This document shows, one piece after another, positions 1-9,077 of a stretch of DNA of 64,000 nucleotides. The position numbers and the translations under genes were made by a program. Below the pieces are notes generated by a model. That model saw only the letters and a list, made by a program, of their open reading frames with translations. It had not been told where the DNA came from and did not search any database. The stretch lies in NCBI GenBank assembly GCA_029565675.1, contig JAKQNP010000023.1, positions 1 through 64,000 of the forward strand. Direction: 5' to 3'. The stretch's first letter is position 1. Each line of letters starts with the position of its first letter. The stretch comes from a bacterium (lineage in GTDB: Bacteria > Zhuqueibacterota > Zhuqueibacteria > Residuimicrobiales > Oceaniaggregativiventaceae).

Positions 1-1803
1 ACCCGCAGAACCTCATTTTCCATGAGTTCAGGCCTGATCGACAACACCTATTCCATAAGCGGCCGCTTTTCCCGCATTCTCAGCGACGGCTACCGCGAAA
101 ATTCCGGCATTGATTTTTGGTCCTATTTTTTATCGGCCACACGGTTCGGTGCACAATCCACTCTCAAGTTAAATGTGTATGGAGGTTCGGAACTCACCCA
201 TGCCGCATGGGACGGCGTCCATCAGGATATCCTGGCAGTGAACCGACGGGCCAATCCGACCTCCTCCGGGTATAACAACAATATAGACCGTTTCTTTCAA
301 CCACATTATGAAGTGATTCATGAAATTCGCCTCTCCCCCACGCTGACCTTGAGCAACAGCTTTTTTGTTATCCAGGGTGAAGGCTATTATGAACTGTACA
401 AAAACAATCGCTCGTTGTTCGATTTTGGTATGCAATCCTATCAAACCTCGGATCCAACCCTGTTTGGTGAAGATTCGCTCGATTACTATGCCACAGTCGA
501 AGGCACTGACACTGATCGGCTGGCGCGACAGAATGGTCACTATACGGTTTTGCGCACTGACCTGGTCAATCAAAAATGGGTAGAAAAAACCCAATTGGGA
601 GTTCTACCGAGACTTCAATGGCTGCACAGCCGTGGGTTGGTGGTTGTGGGCGGTCATATGGAACGTTTCAACAGCCGTCATTACGGAAAAGTGATCTGGG
701 CCAAAGCGCTTGCCAGCGCTTCGCAAGCGAATCCCAATGAGCCATATTATCGCTACGCCGGCAAGAAATGGACTGGTGCGCTCTATTTGCACAGCCGCTA
801 TCAATTGAAGCCATCCATCAGCGCAATCGCTGACCTGCAATATCAAAGCAAAAACTATGATTTCAACCATCATCAAGCAGGCAATTTTGCCGGAGCAGAT
901 CTGCATGCCTTTTCGCTTCGCTATCGATTCCTCAATCCCAAAATTGGCTTGCACGCCAATCTGTCGCGGAATTGGGATTTTTTCAGCAGCATTTCCTTTT
1001 CACAGCGAGAGCCCACAGATAAGGACCACTATGATGCATGGGAAGGTCCTGATGACCTCGGTGCAGCGCCACTGTTCGCCGAGCGCCGTCTGGTTTGGCA
1101 AAACAACGCCATTGTGCGCTCAGAATTCAGCGGGCCGCAGGTGAAGCCTGAAAAACTCATCGATTATGAACTCGGAATCGGCTACTCCGTTGAAAACCTG
1201 CAGTGCAAAGCCAACGCCTATTGGATGAATTTTAAAAACGAAATAATTGCCAGCGGCCAGGTCAATGACGATGGCCAGCCGATTCGCGGCAATGCCGATC
1301 GCTCCATACATCGAGGCCTGGAGTTCAGTCTTTTCTCACAGCCGTTCGATCGTCTTGTGCTGACAGCCAATTACAGCTTTAGCCAAAATTACTATAAAAA
1401 ATTTATCGTGCAGGGAACGGATGAAAACTGGATGGTCGTGCCGATCGACTTGAGCGGCAACACGATCCCGCTTTTTCCCAATCGCCTGGGCAATCTACGC
1501 ATGACCTTTACCCAATCCTTTTTCCGTGCCTCGGTGCATTGGCAGTCTATCGGCAGGCAATATCTCGACAGCCATGAACGAATGGAGCGATCTCTGCCGC
1601 CCTATTCGCTGATCAATCTGAGCTGTGAATTCGATCTTTCGCGTTGGGTGTCGTTTCCGGGGCTATCGATAGGCTTTCAGATAGTCAATGCCGCTGATCA
1701 GGATTATTATGCCTCCGGGTATTACGACGAATGGTCCAACGCCAATTATTATTTCCCGGCGGCGCCCCGGCAGTATTTCACTCAAGCGACAATCAACTTT
1801 TAA
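1..1803 (+). CDS. TonB-dependent receptor, C-terminal part (5' truncated by window)
   Basis: The frame is open from base 1, so the gene begins upstream of the window. Only about 600 residues of the C-terminal beta-barrel are visible. They show alternating aromatic and polar strands, many Tyr/Phe/Asn-rich loops and a terminal phenylalanine (…ATINF), which is typical of outer-membrane barrels recognised by the BAM complex. Members of the family take up siderophores, cobalamin or glycans using TonB energy; the substrate cannot be read from this part. The stop is 25 bases before the start of a sodium:solute symporter, so the two probably form an outer- plus inner-membrane uptake pair. The plug domain and TonB box lie outside the window. 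Confidence 0.85.
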   Translation, partial: TRRTSFSMSSGLIDNTYSISGRFSRILSDGYRENSGIDFWSYFLSATRFGAQSTLKLNVYGGSELTHAAWDGVHQDILAVNRRANPTSSGYNNNIDRFFQPHYEVIHEIRLSPTLTLSNSFFVIQGEGYYELYKNNRSLFDFGMQSYQTSDPTLFGEDSLDYYATVEGTDTDRLARQNGHYTVLRTDLVNQKWVEKTQLGVLPRLQWLHSRGLVVVGGHMERFNSRHYGKVIWAKALASASQANPNEPYYRYAGKKWTGALYLHSRYQLKPSISAIADLQYQSKNYDFNHHQAGNFAGADLHAFSLRYRFLNPKIGLHANLSRNWDFFSSISFSQREPTDKDHYDAWEGPDDLGAAPLFAERRLVWQNNAIVRSEFSGPQVKPEKLIDYELGIGYSVENLQCKANAYWMNFKNEIIASGQVNDDGQPIRGNADRSIHRGLEFSLFSQPFDRLVLTANYSFSQNYYKKFIVQGTDENWMVVPIDLSGNTIPLFPNRLGNLRMTFTQSFFRASVHWQSIGRQYLDSHERMERSLPPYSLINLSCEFDLSRWVSFPGLSIGFQIVNAADQDYYASGYYDEWSNANYYFPAAPRQYFTQATINF

Positions 1804-1828
1804 CAAAACCAAAGCGCAGAACCATAGA

Positions 1829-3220
1829 ATGCAATCCATTGATATTTTCCTGATCGTTCTCTATCTGTTAAGCCTTGTTGGCATCGGTCTCAGGAAACCG
1901 AAAGAGAATTCGGCTGCGAACATCGAATCCTATCTATTGGACAGCCGTCGGTTGACGCTACCGGCCTTTGTCGCCACTCTGGTATCGACCTGGTATGGGG
2001 GCATCCTGGGTGTCGGGGAATATTCGTACCTCTTTGGCATTTCCAATTGGCTTGTGTTCGGCGTGCCGTATTATCTCGCAGCCTTGATTTTTGCGCTGTT
2101 TATTGCCAAGCGCGCACGACGGTCGCAGATGTTGACCATTCCACAACAACTCGAGCATGCTTACGGCCAAGGTCCAGCCCACATCGGCGCACTGCTCGTT
2201 TTTGTGATGACCGTGCCTGCGGCTTACGTGCTTATGCTTGGGGTTTTAATCCAATTTTTAACTGCCTGGCCGCTGATTCTTTGCATTGCACTGGGAAGTC
2301 TGTTCAGCATGATCTATGTGACGCGCGGCGGATTTCGCGCTGTGGTGCGAACCGATCTGCTGCAATTTGGCTTGATGTTCGCCGGCTTTATTTTGCTCCT
2401 CTTCTATGCAGTGAACGAGCACGGCGGTTTGAGCTTTTTGCAGCAATCGTTACCGGCGACCCATTTCAGCTGGCATGGCGGCAATCGCGCCAGCACCATT
2501 GCGGTTTGGTATTTCATCGCTCTTTCCACATTGATTGAACCTGCCTTTTATCAGCGCTGTTTTGCGGCTAAAAATGAAACCGTTGCCCGCAACGGAATAT
2601 TGCTCTCGATTGCCTTTTGGATCGTTTTCGATTTTCTCACCACTTTCTCCGGTTTGTATGCAAGAGCGATTTTGCCGGAACTGCAAGATCCCATATCGTC
2701 GTACTTGCATCTGGCCGGGCGATTGCTGCCGCCCGTCTCTCTGGGGCTTTTCGTCCTCGCTCTTTTGTCGACCATCATGTCCACGGTCGACAGTTACAGT
2801 TTTCTCGCGGCCACGACCATTGGACGCGATTTTCTCTGGTCGCGCTCCTCCCGAAATCCTGCCTCTGTCGAGTGGTATAGCAAGATCGGTATGGTTTTGA
2901 CTTGTGTTCTGAGCATCGCCATTGCCGCCTGGGCACAATCAGTTATCCGCATCTGGAAAGATTTCGGTTCGATCGGTACGCCAGCCCTCTTGCTGCCATT
3001 GGCAAGCAGCTTTTCGCCCCGTTTTAAAATGACCAGTACCTGGGTACCATCCGCAATTTTGATCAGCGGCGGTGTTTCGACTCTATGGTTGGTCTCGCGC
3101 ACCTTGTCAGGCAACTCTGACTACTGGCTGGACATCGAACCGATTTACCCGGGTCTGTTGACCTCTCTGCTCTTTTTTTCTCTGGATAAAGTTGTCCATC
3201 GCTTGCACCGCCATAAATGA
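1829..3220 (+). CDS. sodium:solute symporter (SSS family)
   Basis: A 463-residue polytopic membrane protein with about 12-13 hydrophobic segments. Near the N-terminus it has the SSS pattern LVSTWYGGILGVGEYSY, followed by the helix with YVTRGGFRAVVRTDLLQ, which matches the family's conserved GG(L/F)xAVxxTDxxQ motif. I place the start at the ATG at 1829 (MQSIDIFLIVLYLL), 25 bases after the receptor stop, because this gives a normal first transmembrane helix; an upstream in-frame ATG lies inside the receptor gene. SSS proteins couple sodium influx to uptake of sugars, amino acids or organic acids. The substrate is unknown; the adjacent TonB-dependent receptor and oxidoreductase suggest a sugar-like nutrient. 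Confidence 0.88.
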   Translation: MQSIDIFLIVLYLLSLVGIGLRKPKENSAANIESYLLDSRRLTLPAFVATLVSTWYGGILGVGEYSYLFGISNWLVFGVPYYLAALIFALFIAKRARRSQMLTIPQQLEHAYGQGPAHIGALLVFVMTVPAAYVLMLGVLIQFLTAWPLILCIALGSLFSMIYVTRGGFRAVVRTDLLQFGLMFAGFILLLFYAVNEHGGLSFLQQSLPATHFSWHGGNRASTIAVWYFIALSTLIEPAFYQRCFAAKNETVARNGILLSIAFWIVFDFLTTFSGLYARAILPELQDPISSYLHLAGRLLPPVSLGLFVLALLSTIMSTVDSYSFLAATTIGRDFLWSRSSRNPASVEWYSKIGMVLTCVLSIAIAAWAQSVIRIWKDFGSIGTPALLLPLASSFSPRFKMTSTWVPSAILISGGVSTLWLVSRTLSGNSDYWLDIEPIYPGLLTSLLFFSLDKVVHRLHRHK

Positions 3221-3452
3221 TCATCCCCTGCAGAAATTGCGATTTTATTAGTTTTCAGTTGCGCGTTTCAGCAGTTCTGTTAATTTACGATTAAGGACAG
3301 AGAGCCAAATTCCTGATGTTAGAGCGGCAATCGACACCCGAGAAAAAGTCCAGCGTTGTCACTTGATTGAAATGTCTCTCTTGTGCCAGTTTCTGATCAA
3401 TCAATTGCAGATCGACAATCCTACACCAAATCACAACGGTCAGGAGGTTTTT

Positions 3453-3896
3453 ATGAAAAAAGCGATCCTGATAATTGTGCCTCTGTTGATGATCGCCTGT
3501 GCCGGAGTTCGCATCGAGCGGGTCACCGACGCCAATCGCAACGTCGAGGGATTGCGCTATTATCGTCCCTGTCCCTATCTGCTGGTTACCGAGGGAACAC
3601 AGGGCACCCTGCGCAGTGAACTGATCATGCTGCCAAACCTGAATGAAGAATATGTTGTCCGTTCCCATGCAGGAATAGGCAAAGTTGATTTAAAAATCAA
3701 ACTCGAACAAGGCTGGAATCTGGTCGAATTGGGCGAAATCAGCGATACCCGGATCGCAGAGAACATCGAATCGTTGAGCGATCTGCTGGACAGCATTGCC
3801 CGGGCTCAGCTCAGTGAAACAGGGCCATTCAAGCCTGGTCTATATGCTTTTATCTTCGATAACGGCATGGTCAGCGGAATCAGAAAAATATTTTAG
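3453..3896 (+). CDS. small putative lipoprotein
   Basis: A 147-residue protein starting at the ATG at 3453, preceded by a strong ribosome binding site (AGGAGG, 7 bases upstream). The N-terminus has a short lipoprotein signal with a cysteine at residue 16 (LLMIACAG), so the mature protein is probably lipidated and membrane-attached. The rest is polar and has no domain that I recognise; its end (GLYAFIFDNGMVSGIRKIF) suggests a small beta-rich fold. It sits between the SSS transporter and a dehydrogenase on the same strand, but with more than 200 bases of leader, so it may have its own promoter. Confidence 0.65.
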   Translation: MKKAILIIVPLLMIACAGVRIERVTDANRNVEGLRYYRPCPYLLVTEGTQGTLRSELIMLPNLNEEYVVRSHAGIGKVDLKIKLEQGWNLVELGEISDTRIAENIESLSDLLDSIARAQLSETGPFKPGLYAFIFDNGMVSGIRKIF

Positions 3897-3953
3897 TCGC
3901 GGATAGTCTTTGCAAAACAAAAACATCGTTTGCATGACAAGGTGGAGGTTGGC

Positions 3954-4958
3954 TTGAACACAAAGACGCGCTGGGGGATTTTGGGCACCGGTAAAATCGC
4001 CAACGCATTTGCACATGGTTTGGTGTATGTCCCGGATGCGCAATTGATCGCGGTTGGTTCCAGAAACAGGACGACCGCACACGAATTCGGCGAGCGATTC
4101 CATATCCCGCATCGTCATTCGAGCTATGAGGAATTGGCTGCAGATCCGGATGTCGATGTGGTCTATGTCTCTTCACCGCATCCTGCACATTGCGCAAATA
4201 CCCTGCTTTGCCTGCAGCACAACAAAGCGGTGCTGTGCGAAAAACCCTTTGCGATCCACGCAGGCGAAGCACAGCAGATGATTGAATTGAGCCGAAAGAA
4301 AAAGATCTTTCTGATGGAAGCCATGTGGACGCGCTTTTTACCGGCCATCGTGCAGGTGCGGGAATGGCTGCGCTGCGGTGAGATCGGCGAGATTCAGATC
4401 GTGATGGCCGATTTTGGCTTCCATGGAGAGTATGACCCTAACAACCGTTTGTTCAATCCGGATCTGGGAGGTGGTGCCTTGCTCGACGTGGGCATCTATC
4501 CGATTTCATTCACCTCGATGGTCATGAACCAACCTCCCACCGAAATCGTGAGTCAATCGTTGTTGGGCAAGACCAAAGTTGACGAAATGACTGCAGTTTT
4601 GTTTCGCTATCCCGGGGGAGAGTTGGCCATTCTTTCTTGTAGCAATCGTGTGGAAATGGCCAACCATGCCTATATTTTTGGCAGACAGGGGCAGATTCAA
4701 GTGTCTCCGGCTTTTTGGCGGGGACAAAAAGCGACTCTGAAAAAAGGAAACCGCTTATTGACCATGGACTTGCCCTATACCGGCAATGGATATGCGCACG
4801 AAGCCATACATGTACAGGAATGCCTGCAACGGGGATTGGTCGAAAGTTCGATCATGCCGCTCGATGAATCGCTGCAAATCATGCAAACCATTGATAGGAT
4901 CCGCGCACAGATTCAGCTGATCTATCCAATGGAGCACAAAAGGACCGTGCCTGGATGA
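3954..4958 (+). CDS. Gfo/Idh/MocA family oxidoreductase
   Basis: A 334-residue NAD(P)-dependent dehydrogenase. The Rossmann motif GILGTGKIANAF lies at the N-terminus, the EKPFAI segment carrying the family's cofactor/catalytic lysine is near residue 96, and GGGALLDVGIYPI is the usual DxGxY/H substrate-domain motif. The family oxidises sugars, inositols and related polyols. I chose the TTG at 3954 because GGTGGAGG ends 5 bases upstream; a TTG at 3930 would add eight poorly conserved residues and has no ribosome binding site. The closest named relatives by pattern are trans-1,2-dihydrobenzene-1,2-diol or xylose dehydrogenases, but I cannot assign the substrate. Confidence 0.87.
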   Translation: MNTKTRWGILGTGKIANAFAHGLVYVPDAQLIAVGSRNRTTAHEFGERFHIPHRHSSYEELAADPDVDVVYVSSPHPAHCANTLLCLQHNKAVLCEKPFAIHAGEAQQMIELSRKKKIFLMEAMWTRFLPAIVQVREWLRCGEIGEIQIVMADFGFHGEYDPNNRLFNPDLGGGALLDVGIYPISFTSMVMNQPPTEIVSQSLLGKTKVDEMTAVLFRYPGGELAILSCSNRVEMANHAYIFGRQGQIQVSPAFWRGQKATLKKGNRLLTMDLPYTGNGYAHEAIHVQECLQRGLVESSIMPLDESLQIMQTIDRIRAQIQLIYPMEHKRTVPG

Positions 4959-5009
4959 TCCGTGCCCTGGTTGTGGTCTCTTAATTGTGTTCGACCACCC
5001 GCTGCGGGC

Positions 5010-5072
5010 TTGACAAATCGACATAACTCGTCGAGTTTGCACTCTTGCGTTTGTCGACAAAAATCCTATATT
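5010..5072 (+). promoter_or_regulatory. candidate promoter and operator upstream of rmlC
   Basis: The 170-base gap before rmlC contains TTGACA at 5010-5015, a perfect inverted repeat AACTCG-T-CGAGTT at 5025-5037, and TTGCGT (5045-5050) followed after 16 bases by TATATT (5067-5072). The second pair is a plausible sigma-70 promoter about 57 bases before the gene, with the palindrome just upstream as a possible regulator site. A further CCCGC-T-GCGGG repeat lies at 4998-5008. No protein partner is evident. Confidence 0.35.
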
Positions 5073-5128
5073 GTGTACCAAAACTCGACCACTGTGGGAA
5101 ACATCGATATCCAGAAAGGACAGTAAGA

Positions 5129-5698
5129 GTGCAGATCGAATTGCTGTCAACCGAAATCGAAGAAGTCAAACTTTTGCAGATGAAAGTCTATGGCGATGAG
5201 CGCGGTTTTTTTGCCGAGACTTTTCACGCACGTGATTTTGCCCTGCTTGGCCTGCCCAGCCAATTTGTTCAGGACAACCACTCGCGCTCAGTCAAAGGCG
5301 TTTTGCGCGGTTTTCACTACCAGGACATGACAGCACCACAAAGCAAACTGGTCCGCTGCACAGTCGGTCAGATTCTCGATGTTGCCGTCGATCTTCGCCT
5401 CGGATCGCCAACTTTTGGCCGTTGTGTTTCGGCAAGGCTATCGGCTGAGAACATGCAGCAGCTTCTGGTGCCGGCAGGATTCGGCCATGCTTTTCTGACC
5501 TTGACGGATGTCGCGGAAGTGCAATACAAGTGCACAGAATTTTATGTTCGACAAGCAGAAGGCAACATTCATTGGAATGATCCCGACATCGGTTTTTCCT
5601 GGCCAATCGAGCAGCCGATTCTATCGGATCGCGATCGGCTGGCGCCATTTTTGCGCGACTATTCATCGCACCCTGCATTTCGCTACCCAATGCCCTGA
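5129..5698 (+). CDS. rmlC: dTDP-4-dehydrorhamnose 3,5-epimerase
   Basis: A 189-residue cupin-fold epimerase that converts dTDP-4-dehydro-6-deoxyglucose to dTDP-4-dehydrorhamnose, the third step of dTDP-L-rhamnose synthesis. The sequence shows DERGFFAETF near residue 25, the catalytic-histidine motif VLRGFHYQ, the AVDLRLGSPTFG strand, PAGFGHAFLTL and a C-terminal WNDPDIGFSWP, all in family order and at normal family length. The start is taken as the GTG at 5129 with AGAAAGGA 8 bases upstream; a longer frame from 5045 runs through the promoter region. rmlA, rmlB and rmlD are not in the window, so this gene stands alone here. Confidence 0.92.
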   Translation: MQIELLSTEIEEVKLLQMKVYGDERGFFAETFHARDFALLGLPSQFVQDNHSRSVKGVLRGFHYQDMTAPQSKLVRCTVGQILDVAVDLRLGSPTFGRCVSARLSAENMQQLLVPAGFGHAFLTLTDVAEVQYKCTEFYVRQAEGNIHWNDPDIGFSWPIEQPILSDRDRLAPFLRDYSSHPAFRYPMP

Positions 5699-5841
5699 AA
5701 ATATGCCGTCGTGCCGGATGGATGCCACTTTTCGAATGATTGATTTTTCCTACACTTTGTTCGGCTGTTGACGATCGTTCCATTTTACAAGATAAATGGC
5801 GGGAACCACTCCGTTCGACAAACCGGTGAAAGGATTACGCG

Positions 5842-7182
5842 ATGAAACGACTTTTGGCCTGGTACCTCCATATCTCTCTGGTCACCCGAATATTTGTCGG
5901 TTTTATTCTGGGATCGATCGTTGGCGCCGTGCTCTGGATCATGACAGACGAAGCGACTGTATTGCGACTGGTTCCCTTCTTTTCCCCTTTCGGCACGATC
6001 CTGATCAACATGCTGAAAATGATCGTCATCCCGGTCATCTTCTTATCGCTGATCGTCGGAGCGTCCAGCCTGCCCTTGAAAAAATTTGGCCGCATCGGCG
6101 GAAAAGTCATCACCTGGTATCTGCTCACTTCCTTGCTTGCCGCGATTGTCGGCGCGATCCTCGCTTTGCTGCTCAATCCCGGCGGTGGAGCAGATCTGCA
6201 GGGATGGGAAAAACTGGCCACGGCGCTTGGTTCACAAACACAAGAGTTGAGTCAAGCTGCCCCAACCTCTAAAGGCTTTGTGGCGATGTTGGTCAATATG
6301 TTTCAAAATCCTTTCCAGGCTTTGGCAACCGGTAATTTTCTGTCGATCATCGTCTTCGCTATTCTGTTCGGTTTGGCGATCAGAGTGTCAATTGAAGGAA
6401 CTGAGAACAGCACCGCCATCTCGATCATGGAACAAATGATCGCGCTGTTCACAGCCGCCCGCGATGTGATGTTCAAACTGGTCGACTGGATTCTGGAGTA
6501 TTCACCGATCGGTGTTTTTGCCCTATCGCTGATCAACTTTGGCATGTATGGCCCAAACATTGTCGGGCCCTATATCAAAGTGACCCTCGGTATCGTTGCA
6601 GGAATATTTCTAATGGTCTTCGTTGTCTATTCCCTGCTGATCTTTGTGGTGACACGCCGTTCACCCTACAGAGTTCTGAAATCGATTCAGGAAGCGATGA
6701 TTACCGCCTTTATTACCCGCAGCAGCGCCGCCACTCTGCCGGTTTCCATGCGGGTTGCCACCGACGACCTGAAAATACGCAACGAACTGGTCAGTTTTGC
6801 TCTGCCTCTGGGAGCCACCATCAATATGGATGGCGTATGCGTTCATTTGCCCATGTTCGCCATTCTGGCCGCCAACATGTTTGGCATTGAACTGACCACC
6901 GGATCACTTGTTTTGCTGATCCTGACCACCGTTCTGGCGTCTATTGGCGCAGGCGGAGTTCCTGGAGGAAGTTTGATGCTGCTTTTTCTTATCCTGGAAA
7001 GCCTGGGATTGGACAGCACCCAGGTCGCGGTCATTGTCGCCCTGGCTTTGGGCATCAACCCTATTCTGGATATGTTCGAAACCGCAAACAATGTCACAGG
7101 TGACCTGATATGCACGTTAACGGTTGCAGACACCGAGAAAATGATTGACAACAACCAGACGGGAAACCTGCAGACAAATTAG
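5842..7182 (+). CDS. dicarboxylate/amino acid:cation symporter (DAACS family)
   Basis: A 446-residue membrane protein of the glutamate/dicarboxylate symporter family (GltP/DctA fold). The diagnostic elements are present: the serine-rich re-entrant loop TRSSAATLPVSMR near residue 292, NMDGVCVHLPMFAIL (normally NMDGT), GAGGVPGGS, and DMFETANNVTGD in the last helix, where the Asp and Asn bind substrate and sodium. Members import C4-dicarboxylates, glutamate, aspartate or neutral amino acids using sodium or protons. Val replaces Thr in the NMDGT motif, as in part of the family. The start at 5842 has GAAAGGATT as its ribosome binding site. Confidence 0.93.
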   Translation: MKRLLAWYLHISLVTRIFVGFILGSIVGAVLWIMTDEATVLRLVPFFSPFGTILINMLKMIVIPVIFLSLIVGASSLPLKKFGRIGGKVITWYLLTSLLAAIVGAILALLLNPGGGADLQGWEKLATALGSQTQELSQAAPTSKGFVAMLVNMFQNPFQALATGNFLSIIVFAILFGLAIRVSIEGTENSTAISIMEQMIALFTAARDVMFKLVDWILEYSPIGVFALSLINFGMYGPNIVGPYIKVTLGIVAGIFLMVFVVYSLLIFVVTRRSPYRVLKSIQEAMITAFITRSSAATLPVSMRVATDDLKIRNELVSFALPLGATINMDGVCVHLPMFAILAANMFGIELTTGSLVLLILTTVLASIGAGGVPGGSLMLLFLILESLGLDSTQVAVIVALALGINPILDMFETANNVTGDLICTLTVADTEKMIDNNQTGNLQTN

Positions 7183-7221
7183 TCCAGATAAAACGGTTCG
7201 CAGATCTGGCACAGGAGGAGG

Positions 7222-7590
7222 ATGCAAAATCGAATAGACATCAGAACGCGGCTGAGTAGTTTCAAATATGCCGGTCGCGGTTTTCTGCAAATGCTCTGTT
7301 CGCAGCAGAACGCCTGGATCCATGCACTGGCAACCGTTGCGGTGATTGCTGCTGGTTTTTGGACCGGTCTTGATGCGGTTGAATGGTGTTTGATTGTGTT
7401 GGCGATCGTATTGGTATGGATGGCGGAATCGTTCAACACGGCATTGGAATTTCTGGCGGATGCCGCTCTGCCACAATACCACCCCCTGATAGGCAAAGCG
7501 AAAGATGTGGCAGCTGGAGCGGTTTTGATCGTTTCTCTGGGAGCAGTGGTTATTGCTGGATTGGTTTTTATCCCCTATTTCTGCCAATAA
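7222..7590 (+). CDS. diacylglycerol/undecaprenol kinase (DgkA type)
   Basis: A 122-residue integral membrane kinase with three transmembrane segments. The conserved acidic/Asn stretch ESFNTALE and the following GKAKDVAAGAVL are the DgkA signature; the KD-AAGAV form resembles the Gram-positive type DgkA/UdpK enzymes, which phosphorylate undecaprenol as well as diacylglycerol. It would recycle lipid carriers at the inner membrane. A strong AGGAGGAGG lies just before the ATG, about 40 bases after the symporter stop, so co-transcription with it is likely. Which lipid is phosphorylated cannot be decided from sequence alone. Confidence 0.85.
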   Translation: MQNRIDIRTRLSSFKYAGRGFLQMLCSQQNAWIHALATVAVIAAGFWTGLDAVEWCLIVLAIVLVWMAESFNTALEFLADAALPQYHPLIGKAKDVAAGAVLIVSLGAVVIAGLVFIPYFCQ

Positions 7591-7609
7591 TCAGGGCAAA
7601 CCGATTGCA

Positions 7610-8749
7610 TCAAAACTGCAACCGCAGTACACGCATAATCTCTTCGACGGTTTCTTCGACATATTGTTCACCATTGCGAATGGCCAGTTCCGGGGGAATA
7701 GGGCCTGGAACAATCGTAAACATTGCGGCCAAACCCTTTTCGTGCATGGTGTTGGCTTGATCACCCCGCATGCCGGCCAGGGCAATAACCGGTATCTTGA
7801 GTGTGGCAGCTTCATCGAGAACCGCACTAATCGTTTTTCCGCGCGAGGTTTGACTGTCAATTTTGCCCTCACCTGTCAGAATCAAATGGGCTCCGCGGAT
7901 CTTTTGCTTAAAATGACAAGCATCCAGGACCAACTTGGCGCCGGACTGTAATTTGGCATGGGTAAAAGCCATCAAACCCGCCCCAAGGCCCCCTGCTGCA
8001 CCCGACCCTGGAATGTTGCGAACGTTTTTTTTAATCGCCTTTTCAATGACCTGGATGATTGACTGCATATTTTTTTCCAGGATATCCAACTGCACATCGC
8101 TGGCGCCTTTTTGTCGCGAATAGATCATCACCGCCCCGTTTGATCCCAATAAAGGATTGTCCACATCACATGCAGCAATGATTTCGGTGTTCTCCACCAA
8201 GGGTGTTAAGCCTGACAAGTCCAGGCTTTTCACTTGCCCCATCAAACCGCCGTTCATGTATTCGCGTATTTCTTTGCCCTGCTTTTGGCAAAACTTAATC
8301 CCCAAAGCCTGCGCCATTCCGGTCCCGCAATCCGTTGTCGCTGAACCGCCGATACCGACGATCAGTCTTTTACAGCCGCGTTTCATCGCGTCAAACATCA
8401 ATTCGCCGGTTCCATAGGTGGTTGTCTCGATCGGATTGCGGCGATTGTAAGGCACCAATGGCAACCCGGATGCGGCAGCCATTTCGATCACTGCGGTTTG
8501 GCCGTCGCCCAAAATGCCATAAGTCGCTTCAACCTGATCTCCGATCGGTCCCACCACCATCAATTTGACGGTTTTACCATGCGTGGACGAGACCAGAACG
8601 TCAACGGTGCCCTCTCCTCCGTCTGCCAAAGGCAGTTTGATAATTTCGGCTTCAGGATAGATTTTGCGCACACCGCGACTCATCGCCGTGACAACCTGGA
8701 CCGCAGTCATGCTATGCTTGAATGAATCCGGGGCGAGTACAATTTTCAT
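7610..8749 (-). CDS. glycerate 2-kinase (GarK/GlxK family)
   Basis: A 379-residue kinase that phosphorylates D-glycerate. It opens with MKIVLAPDSFKHSMTA, the family's N-terminal signature, and has LADGGEGTVDVL near residue 48, VGIGGSATTDCGTGMAQALG near residue 130 and a C-terminal ALAGMRGD segment. I take the start at 8749 because GAGGAAAG precedes it and the family begins here; an upstream ATG at 8773 adds eight residues. The gene is convergent with dgkA (19 bases between stops). The product, 2-phosphoglycerate, would feed lower glycolysis. No glyoxylate or glucarate genes are adjacent. Confidence 0.9.
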   Translation of the reverse strand: MKIVLAPDSFKHSMTAVQVVTAMSRGVRKIYPEAEIIKLPLADGGEGTVDVLVSSTHGKTVKLMVVGPIGDQVEATYGILGDGQTAVIEMAAASGLPLVPYNRRNPIETTTYGTGELMFDAMKRGCKRLIVGIGGSATTDCGTGMAQALGIKFCQKQGKEIREYMNGGLMGQVKSLDLSGLTPLVENTEIIAACDVDNPLLGSNGAVMIYSRQKGASDVQLDILEKNMQSIIQVIEKAIKKNVRNIPGSGAAGGLGAGLMAFTHAKLQSGAKLVLDACHFKQKIRGAHLILTGEGKIDSQTSRGKTISAVLDEAATLKIPVIALAGMRGDQANTMHEKGLAAMFTIVPGPIPPELAIRNGEQYVEETVEEIMRVLRLQF

Positions 8750-9077
8750 CTTGCTTTCCTCGAATAATTTCACAAATACAGTATCATTTGTTCAAGCGCA
8801 AGAAACACAACTCCAAGAATATCCGTTAAAACAGTCACCAGATTGCCATTGTCGGGTGGTTGTCGAAGCTGCCGTCACTGCCTAGCGATGTTTTTGCTTC
8901 ACCAGATGCCGCCTGCTTTCCAAAAACGATCAGCACCGAAATTTAAACCATTTTGGCAATTTTCCAAGTTCAAACTTTAGTAAATAATAATATTATTCCC
9001 ATGGAATAAATAAATTTACCATTATTCCCTTTTGGACATGATAAATAAATTCAAGCCTCTGCCATTGACAGGCAAAT
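8750..9077. other. intergenic stretch, AT-rich, with TTATTCC repeats
   Basis: No gene is visible in these 328 bases between the glycerate kinase and the TPR protein, which are both on the minus strand. The half next to the TPR gene's stop is strongly AT-rich (8980-9060) and holds the inverted TTATTCC repeats listed separately. It includes the leader of the glycerate kinase gene. Confidence 0.6.
8993..9028. repeat. TTATTCC inverted repeat with a third copy
   Basis: TTATTCC (8993-8999) and GGAATAA (9003-9009) form a perfect 7-base inverted repeat around CAT. A third TTATTCC lies at 9022-9028. The arrangement resembles a transcription-factor operator cluster, about 244-277 bases upstream of the glycerate kinase start and just downstream of the TPR gene. 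The function is unknown. Confidence 0.4.
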
